A stretch of DNA of 64,000 nucleotides from Peptoniphilus sp. ING2-D1G. Lineage in GTDB: Bacteria; Bacillota; Clostridia; Tissierellales; Peptoniphilaceae. A program made the translations under genes and the position numbers. Positions 1-6,576 of this stretch are shown here, piece by piece. The notes beneath the pieces are model-generated. The model was given only the letters and a program-made list of their open reading frames with translations. It searched no databases and was not told where the DNA came from. The stretch covers positions 1,302,001 through 1,366,000 of the forward strand of contig LM997412.1 of NCBI GenBank assembly GCA_000952975.1, given 5' to 3'. Positions within the stretch are counted from its first letter, which is position 1, and every line of letters starts with the position of its first letter.

Positions 1-254
1 ACGAGATCTATCCCCACAGTGTCATGCTTATCCATTTTTTGAGCAATTAAAAGCTTAGTACCCACTCCATCCGTCGAAGCTAAGAGAACAGGATTTTCCA
101 TGTCTTTGAACTGAGAAATATCAAATCCCCCGCTAAAAAGTCCTATTCCTCCTAAAACTCCCTTTGTTGCAGTGTTTTTAACATGTTCTTTTATAAGTTC
201 TACAGCTTTGTTTCCGGAGTCTATATCCACTCCGCTATCTTTGTAATTAATCAT
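1..254 (-). CDS. purM: Phosphoribosylformylglycinamidine cyclo-ligase (AIR synthetase), partial
   Basis: N-terminal 84 or so codons of PurM; the rest lies beyond the left edge. The reading begins MINYKDSGVDIDSGNK and includes the family's STDGVGTKLL segment, which helps form the ATP/substrate site. PurM closes the imidazole ring of AIR in cytosolic purine synthesis, using FGAM and ATP. The start ATG is preceded by AGGAGTAGAT, a good ribosome site. It begins 9 bases after the purF stop, so the two are cotranscribed as in the usual Firmicutes purF-purM order. Confidence 0.93.
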   Translation of the reverse strand, partial: MINYKDSGVDIDSGNKAVELIKEHVKNTATKGVLGGIGLFSGGFDISQFKDMENPVLLASTDGVGTKLLIAQKMDKHDTVGIDL

Positions 255-263
255 ATCTACTCC

Positions 264-1610
264 TTAAATAATTATAGGATCCACCGGATAATTTCCATTG
301 AAGCACGCCTTGCAATATCTATCTTCCCTTATGAGGGTCGCCCTTTGAAAGGCCTCGGGAGATATAAAGGAAAGACTGTCTGCATCAATCTTCTCTCTAA
401 TTTCTTCAATGGATAAATTTGCCGCAATTAAATTTTTTCTGCTGGGTGTGTCTATACCGTAATAGCATGGATAACACACCGGCGGAGAAGTTATTCTCAT
501 ATGCACTTCCTTGGCTCCTGCTTCCCTTATTCTCTTAATCAGGTTTTCAGATGTTGTCCCCCTTACTATGGAGTCATCTATCAACGCGATTTTTTTGCCT
601 TCCAATACGTGTTTTAGGGGATTTAATTTCAATTTTACCGTCAGTTCTCTGAGTTCTTGGGTGGGTTTAATAAAAGTACGACCTATATATCTGTTTTTCA
701 CAAGACCTATTGCCAAGGGAATTTTCCCCTCTTGTGAAAATCCTATGGCAGAGGGTATACCGCTATCCGGCACGGGAACTACCAAATCCACATCGCAAGG
801 CGATTCAAGATATAGATACTCTCCACATCTCCTCCTGAAATTATATGCATTCACCTTATCTAAAGTTGCATCCTCTCTTGCTACATAGACATATTCAAAA
901 ATGCAGTGTCTCGGTTTTTTAGGCCCTTCCACAAAGAAACTTTTTATTCCCTCCGCCGTTACTTCTACGATCTCGCCCGGAAGTATGTCTCTGGTGTTGG
1001 TCATGCCCAGTATTTCATTTGCCGCATTTTCAGAAGCAACTATTACATCATCGTCATTATATCCTATGGTCAAGGGTCTTATACCCATGGGATCTCTAAA
1101 GGCCACCATTTTATTGTTCATCAACAATACCACGGAATAAGAACCCTTTATCACACTCATGGCTTTTTTTATAGCATCTATAATGTAACCGTTGTAATAT
1201 CTGGCAATTAAAAAAAGTATCACTTCAGTGTCTATGGAGGTTTGAAACATAATTCCTTCTTCTTCAAGTCTGGTCCTTAATATTTGATGGTTTACAATAT
1301 TTCCGTCAAAGGCAATACTGAATTCATTTCTCTTGGCAAATCCCATAAGTGGTTCCGTATTGTAATCTTGGCTTCCCCTACTGATCATATAACCAACATG
1401 ACCTATGCCTAAATTACCCTTAAGTGCATTTAAAGTGTCTTCCTTAAAAATGTCAATTACCAGTCCTTGACCCTTTTTTCGAATTAATTTTTCTCCATCG
1501 GATACAGTCATCCCACAGGATTCCTGTCCTCTGTGTTGAAGAGAGTTTAAAGCAAAAAACAATTTTGTACTTACAGATGATTTAGAAAACATCCCAACTA
1601 CTCCACTCAT
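264..1610 (-). CDS. purF: Amidophosphoribosyltransferase-like PurF with Ser at the catalytic Cys position
   Basis: PurF makes 5-phosphoribosylamine from PRPP and glutamine, the first step of purine synthesis. The 448-residue reading has the N-terminal Ntn glutaminase domain (LQHRGQESCGM near residue 30) and the phosphoribosyltransferase domain with the PRPP loop IDDSIVRGTTS. Cysteines matching the Firmicutes Fe-S cluster ligands are present (PRHCIFEY, CYPCYYG, YCKACF). I chose the ATG at 1610 because the protein then begins MSGVVGMF, aligned with the family's normal (M)CGVFGI start. The upstream in-frame extension of 24 residues has no family similarity and crosses a terminator-like hairpin. 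Oddity: the N-terminal nucleophile Cys is Ser (codon AGT), so glutamine hydrolysis would be expected to be lost or altered; ammonia-dependent activity could remain. The ribosome site is weak and distant (AGGATGGGATG). PurM follows after 9 bases. Confidence 0.9.
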   Translation of the reverse strand: MSGVVGMFSKSSVSTKLFFALNSLQHRGQESCGMTVSDGEKLIRKKGQGLVIDIFKEDTLNALKGNLGIGHVGYMISRGSQDYNTEPLMGFAKRNEFSIAFDGNIVNHQILRTRLEEEGIMFQTSIDTEVILFLIARYYNGYIIDAIKKAMSVIKGSYSVVLLMNNKMVAFRDPMGIRPLTIGYNDDDVIVASENAANEILGMTNTRDILPGEIVEVTAEGIKSFFVEGPKKPRHCIFEYVYVAREDATLDKVNAYNFRRRCGEYLYLESPCDVDLVVPVPDSGIPSAIGFSQEGKIPLAIGLVKNRYIGRTFIKPTQELRELTVKLKLNPLKHVLEGKKIALIDDSIVRGTTSENLIKRIREAGAKEVHMRITSPPVCYPCYYGIDTPSRKNLIAANLSIEEIREKIDADSLSFISPEAFQRATLIREDRYCKACFNGNYPVDPIII

Positions 1611-1650
1611 TAAATAAACATCCCATCCTATAATAAATTTTCTATTTCCC

Positions 1651-1692
1651 TGAAGAAAATAAATAAAAATAAGAGAACCCAATGGTTCTCTT
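1651..1692 (-). terminator. Hairpin terminator or attenuator upstream of purF
   Basis: Perfect 9-bp stem AAGAGAACC/GGTTCTCTT with a 4-base loop (1671-1692), followed on the minus strand by a T-rich run (ATTTTTATTTATTTT). It sits about 60 bases before the purF start and just after the stop of a tiny ORF. No other good promoter is visible between it and purF, so read-through or attenuation may control purF. Confidence 0.7.
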
Positions 1693-1693
1693 G

Positions 1694-1849
1694 CTACTTA
1701 ATTTTAGCTACAGTTTCCCCTTTACCTTCAGATAAACAGAATTCCCCATCAAGCTTCAAGCACAACTTAAATTTTCTTAGAATTTCATTGAAATTGCCCT
1801 CATTTGCTTTCATATTAAATTTTTCTGAACTACTATGAGATAAGATCAA
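1694..1849 (-). CDS. Possible small leader ORF before purF (51 aa), unknown
   Basis: Open frame of 51 codons from a TTG preceded by GGGGG at 7-base spacing, or 39 codons from an internal ATG at 1813. It ends in TAG immediately before the hairpin at 1671-1692. The frame stays open further upstream to about 1890 without an ATG. The C-terminal part reads like a real peptide (RKFKLCLKLDGEF). It lies 35-40 bases after an extended -10 promoter (TGCTATAAT, -10 at 1884-1889). I do not recognise it. It may be a genuine small protein, a leader peptide for purF, or the remnant of a longer gene. Confidence 0.35.
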   Translation of the reverse strand: MILSHSSSEKFNMKANEGNFNEILRKFKLCLKLDGEFCLSEGKGETVAKIK

Positions 1850-1883
1850 TATAAAGCCCCCAAAGAACTTGATTTCATCTATA

Positions 1884-1889
1884 ATTATA
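1884..1889 (-). promoter_or_regulatory. Extended -10 promoter of the purF leader transcript
   Basis: TATAAT at 1884-1889 (minus strand) preceded by TGC, an extended -10. The -35 at 17 bases (TTTAAA-like) is weak. It lies between the terminator of the decarboxylase transcript and the small ORF before purF, so it is the only apparent start for purF transcription. Confidence 0.5.
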
Positions 1890-1935
1890 GCATAATAGCA
1901 TCAATTTTTAAAATTTTTATTAAAAAACACACCTG

Positions 1936-1978
1936 CTAAAACAAAAAAATCTGAGAAATTTATATTCTTCTCAGATTT
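1936..1978 (-). terminator. Terminator after the decarboxylase beta/gamma genes
   Basis: 11-bp stem AAATCTGAGAA/TTCTCAGATTT (1947-1957 and 1968-1978) followed on the minus strand by TTTTTTTGTTTT. It ends the transcript of the two sodium-pump decarboxylase genes. Confidence 0.85.
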
Positions 1979-1983
1979 AAATT

Positions 1984-2100
1984 CTATTTAAAGATTTTAA
2001 GCATTATTTTCACCGCAATGTAAAATAATATCAATACGGCAAAAACTCCTATCAAACCGAGAGCCGCAACCTCAAGCCCCGACAACATTATATCTTTCAT
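1984..2100 (-). CDS. OadG-like small membrane subunit of Na+ decarboxylase
   Basis: A 38-residue single-span protein starting MKDIMLSGLEVAALG and ending in basic KIMLKIFK. It starts 10 bases after the stop of the beta-subunit gene, behind the ribosome site GGAGG at 6-base spacing. The short N-terminus, one hydrophobic helix and position directly after an OadB/GcdB gene match the gamma/delta-type small subunits that anchor and stabilise biotin-dependent sodium-translocating decarboxylases. A longer C-terminal tail, as in classical OadG, is absent. Function is inferred from context and topology. Confidence 0.75.
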   Translation of the reverse strand: MKDIMLSGLEVAALGLIGVFAVLILFYIAVKIMLKIFK

Positions 2101-2110
2101 AAAAAACCTC

Positions 2111-3235
2111 CTAAACAAATAAAGGCACAAGCGCAAGTATCATAGAACCTGCAACTACAGAGCCCAATTGTCCTGCTACATTCGCACTCATTGCTTGCAT
2201 AAGAATGAAGTTGGTGGGATCTTCTTCAGTTGCAAGTTTTTGCACAACCCTTCCCGACATGGGAAATGCAGAGATCCCCGCCGCTCCAATCATCGGATTT
2301 ACTTTTTCCTTTAAAAATATATTTAAAATCTTTGCAAATATTACTCCCCCCGCCGTATCAAATACGAAAGCTACAAGTCCCATTCCCATTATCATCAGTG
2401 TTTTTAAATCCAAAAAAGCTTCAGCGGACATTGTAGAGCCTATTGTTATCCCAAGTAATATTGTAACTAAATTTGCAAGTTCATTTTGTGCCGAAAGGGA
2501 AAGTCTATCCAATACTCCACAAACCCTAATCAAATTTCCAAACATCAATGCACCTATAAGGGCTACGGACATAGGCGCTATAATTCCTGCTATAATAGTT
2601 ATAACTATGGGAAAAAGTATCTCTACTATCTTAGGAACTTTAATTCCCGTATACTTCATCCTTATCTTTCTTTCTTCCTTTGTTGTCAATAACTTTATTA
2701 CAGGCGGTTGAATTATAGGAACAAGGCTCATATATGAATAAGCGGCAACTGATATAGGTCCTAAGTAATTTTGTGCAAATTCCTTTGCGACATATATTGA
2801 TGTCGGTCCGTCTGCCGCTCCTATAATACCTATCGATGCAGCCTCAGGTAAGGTGAACTGTCCAGTTGAAAGGGCAAAAAGCATTGTGGCAAATATTCCG
2901 AATTGTGCCGCTGCTCCAAAAAACAACATAAAAGGACTTGATATGAGCGGCCTGAAGTCAATCATAGCTCCTACCGCTATAAATATAAGTACGGGAAATA
3001 ATTCCGTTGCAATACCTATGTTGTAAAGTAAAGTTAAAAACCCTTCATCTCCTACTGCTGATGAAAAAGGTATATTACATAAAATAGCTCCAAAACCTAT
3101 GGGTAATAAAAGAGTAGGTTCATATTCCTTGGCAATTGCAAGATATATTAAAAATCCCCCTATTGCAAACATGATAATGTGCCCTAATTCTAAATTGAGT
3201 ATCCCAAGTAATAATCCATTTTTTAAACCTTCCAA
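2111..3235 (-). CDS. Sodium-translocating decarboxylase beta subunit (OadB/GcdB family)
   Basis: A 374-residue polytopic membrane protein of the carboxybiotin decarboxylase beta family (oxaloacetate, methylmalonyl-CoA or glutaconyl-CoA decarboxylases). It couples decarboxylation of carboxybiotin to Na+ export across the cytoplasmic membrane. The conserved GAADGPTSIYVA segment, carrying the family's essential Asp (D142 here), is clear, as are about ten hydrophobic spans and normal length. With gdhA next door in a glutamate-fermenting relative, glutaconyl-CoA decarboxylase (GcdB) is the likeliest identity, but the alpha and biotin carrier subunits are not in the window. The gene lies behind a riboswitch-like leader with a terminator (3250-3362), and the small OadG-like gene follows. 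Confidence 0.9.
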   Translation of the reverse strand: MEGLKNGLLLGILNLELGHIIMFAIGGFLIYLAIAKEYEPTLLLPIGFGAILCNIPFSSAVGDEGFLTLLYNIGIATELFPVLIFIAVGAMIDFRPLISSPFMLFFGAAAQFGIFATMLFALSTGQFTLPEAASIGIIGAADGPTSIYVAKEFAQNYLGPISVAAYSYMSLVPIIQPPVIKLLTTKEERKIRMKYTGIKVPKIVEILFPIVITIIAGIIAPMSVALIGALMFGNLIRVCGVLDRLSLSAQNELANLVTILLGITIGSTMSAEAFLDLKTLMIMGMGLVAFVFDTAGGVIFAKILNIFLKEKVNPMIGAAGISAFPMSGRVVQKLATEEDPTNFILMQAMSANVAGQLGSVVAGSMILALVPLFV

Positions 3236-3249
3236 ATTTTTCCTCCATT

Positions 3250-3289
3250 TTTTAAAAAAAATAAGACCACCGCCTTAAACAGTGGTCTC
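3250..3289 (-). terminator. Expression-platform terminator of the leader before the decarboxylase gene
   Basis: Minus-strand hairpin AGACCACTG/CGGTGGTCT (9 bp, loop TTTAAGG) followed by TTATTTTTTTT, about 15 bases before the decarboxylase start. Its 5' arm includes GAGACC, which in yybP-ykoY leaders belongs to the aptamer's closing region, so ligand binding could prevent hairpin formation. Confidence 0.85.
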
Positions 3290-3362
3290 GCTTCCATCAA
3301 TTGGTCTTTAACCGGGATAAATCCGTAATGACGGCTAAAGTTTATAAGCTACTCCCCAATGT
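3250..3362 (-). promoter_or_regulatory. yybP-ykoY-like riboswitch candidate
   Basis: The RNA would begin near 3362, close to GGGGAGUAGC (3357-3348), the 5' signature of the yybP-ykoY Mn2+ riboswitch family. It continues with a CCGUCAUUACGG hairpin and CCGG, and ends in GCGAGACC, which overlaps a strong terminator. This layout (aptamer, then mutually exclusive terminator) is typical of an ON switch. The regulated gene is a sodium-pump decarboxylase, unusual for the Mn2+ class, so a variant with another ligand such as Na+ should be considered. The assignment rests on remembered consensus, not a covariance search. Confidence 0.6.
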
Positions 3363-3369
3363 GATTATT

Positions 3370-3398
3370 AGTATACATTAACTAAATTATTTTTTCAA
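3370..3398 (-). promoter_or_regulatory. Promoter of the riboswitch-decarboxylase transcript
   Basis: TTGAAA (3393-3398), exact 17-base spacer, TATACT (3370-3375) on the minus strand. The predicted start falls a few bases before GGGGAGUAGC. Confidence 0.8.
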
Positions 3399-3412
3399 TT
3401 GAATTATATTTT

Positions 3413-3449
3413 TAAATAAAAAAAGCGGTCTAAGCTAAACTTAAACCGC
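3413..3449 (-). terminator. Terminator after gdhA
   Basis: 10-bp stem GCGGTTTAAG/CTTAGACCGC (one G-U pair) at 3425-3449 followed on the minus strand by TTTTTTTATTTAA, 16 bases after the gdhA stop. Confidence 0.9.
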
Positions 3450-3464
3450 AAATTTTTAATCTAA

Positions 3465-4730
3465 TTAATACCATCCTCTAAGTTTCATTGCTTCTGCAAT
3501 TGACTTTATAGCATACATGTAAACAGCTTCTCTTAATGATACATTGTATTCTTCAGATACTCCGAAGACTCCTTCGATTGCTTTCATCATGTCAGCTTCT
3601 TGTTTTTCTTCTACTTCTTTTTCTGTCCAATAATATCCGTATTGGTTTTGTACCCATTCATAGTAAGATACAAGTACTCCACCTGAGTTGGTTAAAATAT
3701 CCGGAGTTAGAGGTATGCCTCTCTTAGCAAGAGCTTCGTCTCCTTCAGGTGTTGTCGGACCGTTAGCTGCTTCACATACTAATTTTACGTTTAGTTTTTC
3801 TGCAACTTCATCTGTAATCACATTTTCAAGTGCTGCAGGTACTAATATGTCATATTCGCCTTCCCAGAATTCTTTTTCTGTAATTCTCTTTGCATTGGGG
3901 AATCCTAACAATGTGTGATTTTCATTTTTGTATGCAAGAAGTTCTTCGAACTTCAATCCATCTTCATTGTATAGAGCGTAATTTCCTTCTTTTTTATCCC
4001 ATTCTGCAAGAGCTACAATCTTTCCGCCTTGTCTTTGAAGGTTTTTAACTGTAAATGTACCTACATTTCCAAATCCTTGAACTGCAAGTTTTGATTGTGT
4101 TATATCTATGCCGTATTTTTTAGCTGCTTCTCTTGTTACTATTGAAACTCCAAATCCTGTTGCTTCATTTCTTCCTTGAGATCCGCCAAAAGCTATCGGC
4201 TTTCCTGTAAATGTACCAAGGTCCATTTTGTCTCCGTTAAGTTTAATATATTCGTCTATGAACCATGCCATGATCTTAGGAGATGTTCCTGCGTCCGGAG
4301 CAGGTATGTCTATTCTTTCGCCTAAGTACTTATAAAGACCTCTTATATATCCTCTGCAAAGTTGTTCTAATTCTCTTTCTGATAAATCAGTGGGATCCAC
4401 GGAAACTCCACCTTTTCCTCCACCATAGGGAAGTCCTAAAGCTCCACCTTTAAATGTCATCCAAAGAGAAAGTGCCTTTACTTCATCAAGGTTTACAGCC
4501 GGGTGAAAACGAACGCCGCCCTTAGCAGGTCCTACTGCATCTGAGTGACAGCTTCTATAGCCTTTGAAAGTTTTTAATGAACCGTCATCCATTTTTACAG
4601 GGATTGAAATTTCTATTACTCTCTTAGGTTCTTTAAGTAATTCATAAACAGCGGGATCAAGACCTAATTTGTCACATGCAGCCTTAACTTTTTCTTGTGC
4701 TGCTACTAACGGGTTTAAAGTATCTGTCAT
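3465..4730 (-). CDS. gdhA: NAD(P)-dependent glutamate dehydrogenase
   Basis: A 421-residue hexameric-type GDH that oxidatively deaminates glutamate to 2-oxoglutarate and ammonia; in glutamate-fermenting anaerobes this is the entry step. Substrate and catalytic lysines are visible at K70 (GPAKGG), K94 (TFKGG) and K106 (GGGKGG), followed by the catalytic PAPD segment and the Rossmann loop VQGFGNVGTF. The ATG at 4730 was chosen over an upstream in-frame start because AAGGAG lies 9 bases before it and the family begins there. The product very closely resembles the P. asaccharolyticus GDH as I remember it, including the C-terminal MKLRGWY. It has its own promoter (4803-4831) and terminator. Confidence 0.97.
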   Translation of the reverse strand: MTDTLNPLVAAQEKVKAACDKLGLDPAVYELLKEPKRVIEISIPVKMDDGSLKTFKGYRSCHSDAVGPAKGGVRFHPAVNLDEVKALSLWMTFKGGALGLPYGGGKGGVSVDPTDLSERELEQLCRGYIRGLYKYLGERIDIPAPDAGTSPKIMAWFIDEYIKLNGDKMDLGTFTGKPIAFGGSQGRNEATGFGVSIVTREAAKKYGIDITQSKLAVQGFGNVGTFTVKNLQRQGGKIVALAEWDKKEGNYALYNEDGLKFEELLAYKNENHTLLGFPNAKRITEKEFWEGEYDILVPAALENVITDEVAEKLNVKLVCEAANGPTTPEGDEALAKRGIPLTPDILTNSGGVLVSYYEWVQNQYGYYWTEKEVEEKQEADMMKAIEGVFGVSEEYNVSLREAVYMYAIKSIAEAMKLRGWY

Positions 4731-4802
4731 TTTAATACACTCCTTTTCTTTCAATAAAATCATCTCTATCTAATCTAAAACTGAAACAATTTTAACAAAT
4801 CT

Positions 4803-4831
4803 ATTATAACAAATAGTGCATGCCAATTCAA
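4803..4831 (-). promoter_or_regulatory. gdhA promoter
   Basis: TTGAAT (4826-4831), 17-base spacer, TATAAT (4803-4808) on the minus strand, about 70 bases upstream of the gdhA start. Confidence 0.75.
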
Positions 4832-4915
4832 TTAAAACCCAAATAATCAGCTATTTATTGAGCTTTTAATAAATTAGTGTACATTAAAAAAACATTAATT
4901 ACAGAACCTGATATA

Positions 4916-5671
4916 CTATTGCTTTCCTAAGGTATAAAAAGTTCCCGAGACCATAATTCCACCAACGATATTTCCAATGGTCGCAGGTATTAAATTGTGA
5001 AGAGCAACACCTATAGTAACTTCCTTTGAAATCATGGAGCCAAGAGAAAATACCATCATATTTGCAATACTATGCTCAAAACCAAGTCCTACAAATGTGA
5101 GTATGCACCATACTATCATGATTAATTTTGCAGCTTCGTTTTTCATCTTCATGCAACACAGTACCGCAGTACATACCAATATATTGCACATTATTCCTCT
5201 GAAAAATATCGTTATTACATCAGCACTTGTCTTAGAGAAACAAAGTCCTACAATTGCATCTCCGACAGCTGAGCCTTTAGCACCTGTTCCCATATATAGA
5301 ACAGAAACGAGCAGCGCTCCCAAAAAATTTCCTATGTATGATAACGCACAAACTTTTATCGCATCCATGCCCGAGATTCTGCCGGTAAAGGCTGCAGATG
5401 ATAAAACCATTATATTGCTTGTAAAAAGTTCTCCTCCAGCCATTATGACAAGAGACAATGCAGCCGAAAAGATAACTCCATTTGATATTTTTACAAAATC
5501 AGAATCCAAATTACCAAAAATTGAAATACTCAAACCCATAAGAAGAATTCCCAATCCTATAAAAAATCCCGCCATTATGGAACCTATCAAGTATCTATAT
5601 CTTGATTTAGTATAAAGAGAATATTTTTTAATTGCTCCATTATTTACCTGTAGTAAAGCTTCACTGTACAT
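4916..5671 (-). CDS. Formate/nitrite transporter (FNT) family channel
   Basis: A 251-residue membrane protein with six hydrophobic spans and FNT-type features: GGELFTSN in the re-entrant loop region, SYIGNFLGA, and the matching second-half FGLGFEHSIANM and LIPATIGNIVGG. FNT channels are pentamers passing small monovalent anions (formate, nitrite, hydrosulfide, acetate or lactate with H+). The substrate cannot be read from sequence; export of a fermentation acid is a reasonable guess. The ATG at 5671 (MYSEALLQ) is preferred to a 20-residue upstream extension because AGGTGA sits 8 bases before it. It stands alone between gdhA and the oxoprolinase cluster. Confidence 0.9.
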   Translation of the reverse strand: MYSEALLQVNNGAIKKYSLYTKSRYRYLIGSIMAGFFIGLGILLMGLSISIFGNLDSDFVKISNGVIFSAALSLVIMAGGELFTSNIMVLSSAAFTGRISGMDAIKVCALSYIGNFLGALLVSVLYMGTGAKGSAVGDAIVGLCFSKTSADVITIFFRGIMCNILVCTAVLCCMKMKNEAAKLIMIVWCILTFVGLGFEHSIANMMVFSLGSMISKEVTIGVALHNLIPATIGNIVGGIMVSGTFYTLGKQ

Positions 5672-5729
5672 ATAATTAATCACCTGAATTTTTAGATATA
5701 GTATAAGACGCAAATGTCTAATTATTGTC

Positions 5730-5772
5730 AAAAAAATAATTGGCGGATTGTTTTTCCACCAATTATTTTTTG
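5730..5772. terminator. Bidirectional-looking terminator after the oxoprolinase cluster
   Basis: Long stem AAAAATAATTGG(C)GG paired with CC(A)CCAATTATTTTT, loop of about 9 bases, flanked by A-run and T-run on both sides. On the minus strand it ends the pxp operon directly after the DUF1445 stop. Confidence 0.85.
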
Positions 5773-5776
5773 AACT

Positions 5777-6568
5777 TTAAAGTACAGAGAAATCCTCATC
5801 TATTCCATCACAAATAAACATGTATCCGGGTGAATGAGTTATCATTATTTCAGGTTTCGATGTCATTGCTATTGATTGTGGAGTTACTCCACAAGCCCAA
5901 AACACAGGTATTTCTCCTTCTTTGATTTCCGATCTTTCTCCAAAATCAGGTTTATCTATATCTTTTATTCCGATAAGCTCAGGACTCCCCACATGTACGG
6001 GAGCTCCATGAACCGACGGGAATCTCGAAGTAACTGTAACTGCTCTTACAACTTGATGATAAGGTATAGGTCTCATTGAGACTACCATTTTCCCATGAAA
6101 AGCTCCTGCAGGTTTTGTTTCTATGTTTGTAAGATACATAGGAACATTGTGGTTATCTTCAATGTGTCTTACAGGAATTCCTGCATTTAGCATAGCGGAT
6201 TCAAAGGAAAATGAACATCCGATTAAGAATCCCACCATATCATCGGTCCAATATTTTTCTATATCCGTAACTTCATCTACCAATTCGCCTTTTTTGTATA
6301 TTCTATACTTGGGAATATCAAATCTCAAATCTGCTCCCGGAGCCATTAATTTAGGTTCAGGGTTTCCGATTTCAGTTACATCCAAAATTGGACAGGGTTT
6401 CGGGTTTCTTTGTGCAAATATTAAAAAGTCAAAAGCTACATCTTTGGGCAGTATAGCTAAGTTTGCTTGAACGTGTCCCTTGCTTATACCTGATGTCGGT
6501 CTTAAGAGTTCATTCTTTCTAATTAATGCTCTTGCTTCCTTTGGGGTTAAATTTGCTACATTTTTCAA
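5777..6568 (-). CDS. ycsI: DUF1445 / YcsI-family putative hydro-lyase (possible D-glutamate cyclase)
   Basis: A 263-residue soluble protein of the DUF1445 family: ISKGHVQANLAILP near the N-terminus, CPILDVTEIGNPEP, SFSFESAMLNAGIPVRHIE and the terminal ITHSPGYMFICD block. The family is annotated as hydro-lyase; the mammalian relative DGLUCY acts as D-glutamate cyclase, making 5-oxo-D-proline. Linkage to 5-oxoprolinase genes here and in Bacillus subtilis (ycsF-ycsG-ycsI-kipI-kipA) supports a role in oxoproline/glutamate metabolism. It starts 8 bases after pxpC at TTG, preceded by AGGTGA at close spacing. Last gene of the operon. The biochemical role is inference. Confidence 0.85.
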   Translation of the reverse strand: MKNVANLTPKEARALIRKNELLRPTSGISKGHVQANLAILPKDVAFDFLIFAQRNPKPCPILDVTEIGNPEPKLMAPGADLRFDIPKYRIYKKGELVDEVTDIEKYWTDDMVGFLIGCSFSFESAMLNAGIPVRHIEDNHNVPMYLTNIETKPAGAFHGKMVVSMRPIPYHQVVRAVTVTSRFPSVHGAPVHVGSPELIGIKDIDKPDFGERSEIKEGEIPVFWACGVTPQSIAMTSKPEIMITHSPGYMFICDGIDEDFSVL

Positions 6569-6576
6569 ATTATCAC

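Noticed and set aside
1650..1890. Purine or PRPP riboswitch before purF
   Set aside because: I could not find the conserved three-way junction core of the purine class or a ykkC-like PRPP aptamer; the region is better read as a small ORF plus hairpin.
2205..2711. 168-codon plus-strand frame opposite the decarboxylase beta subunit
   Set aside because: A hydrophobic antisense shadow of a membrane-protein gene; no start signals.
5034..5615. 193-codon plus-strand frame opposite the FNT channel
   Set aside because: Antisense shadow without ribosome site or family similarity.
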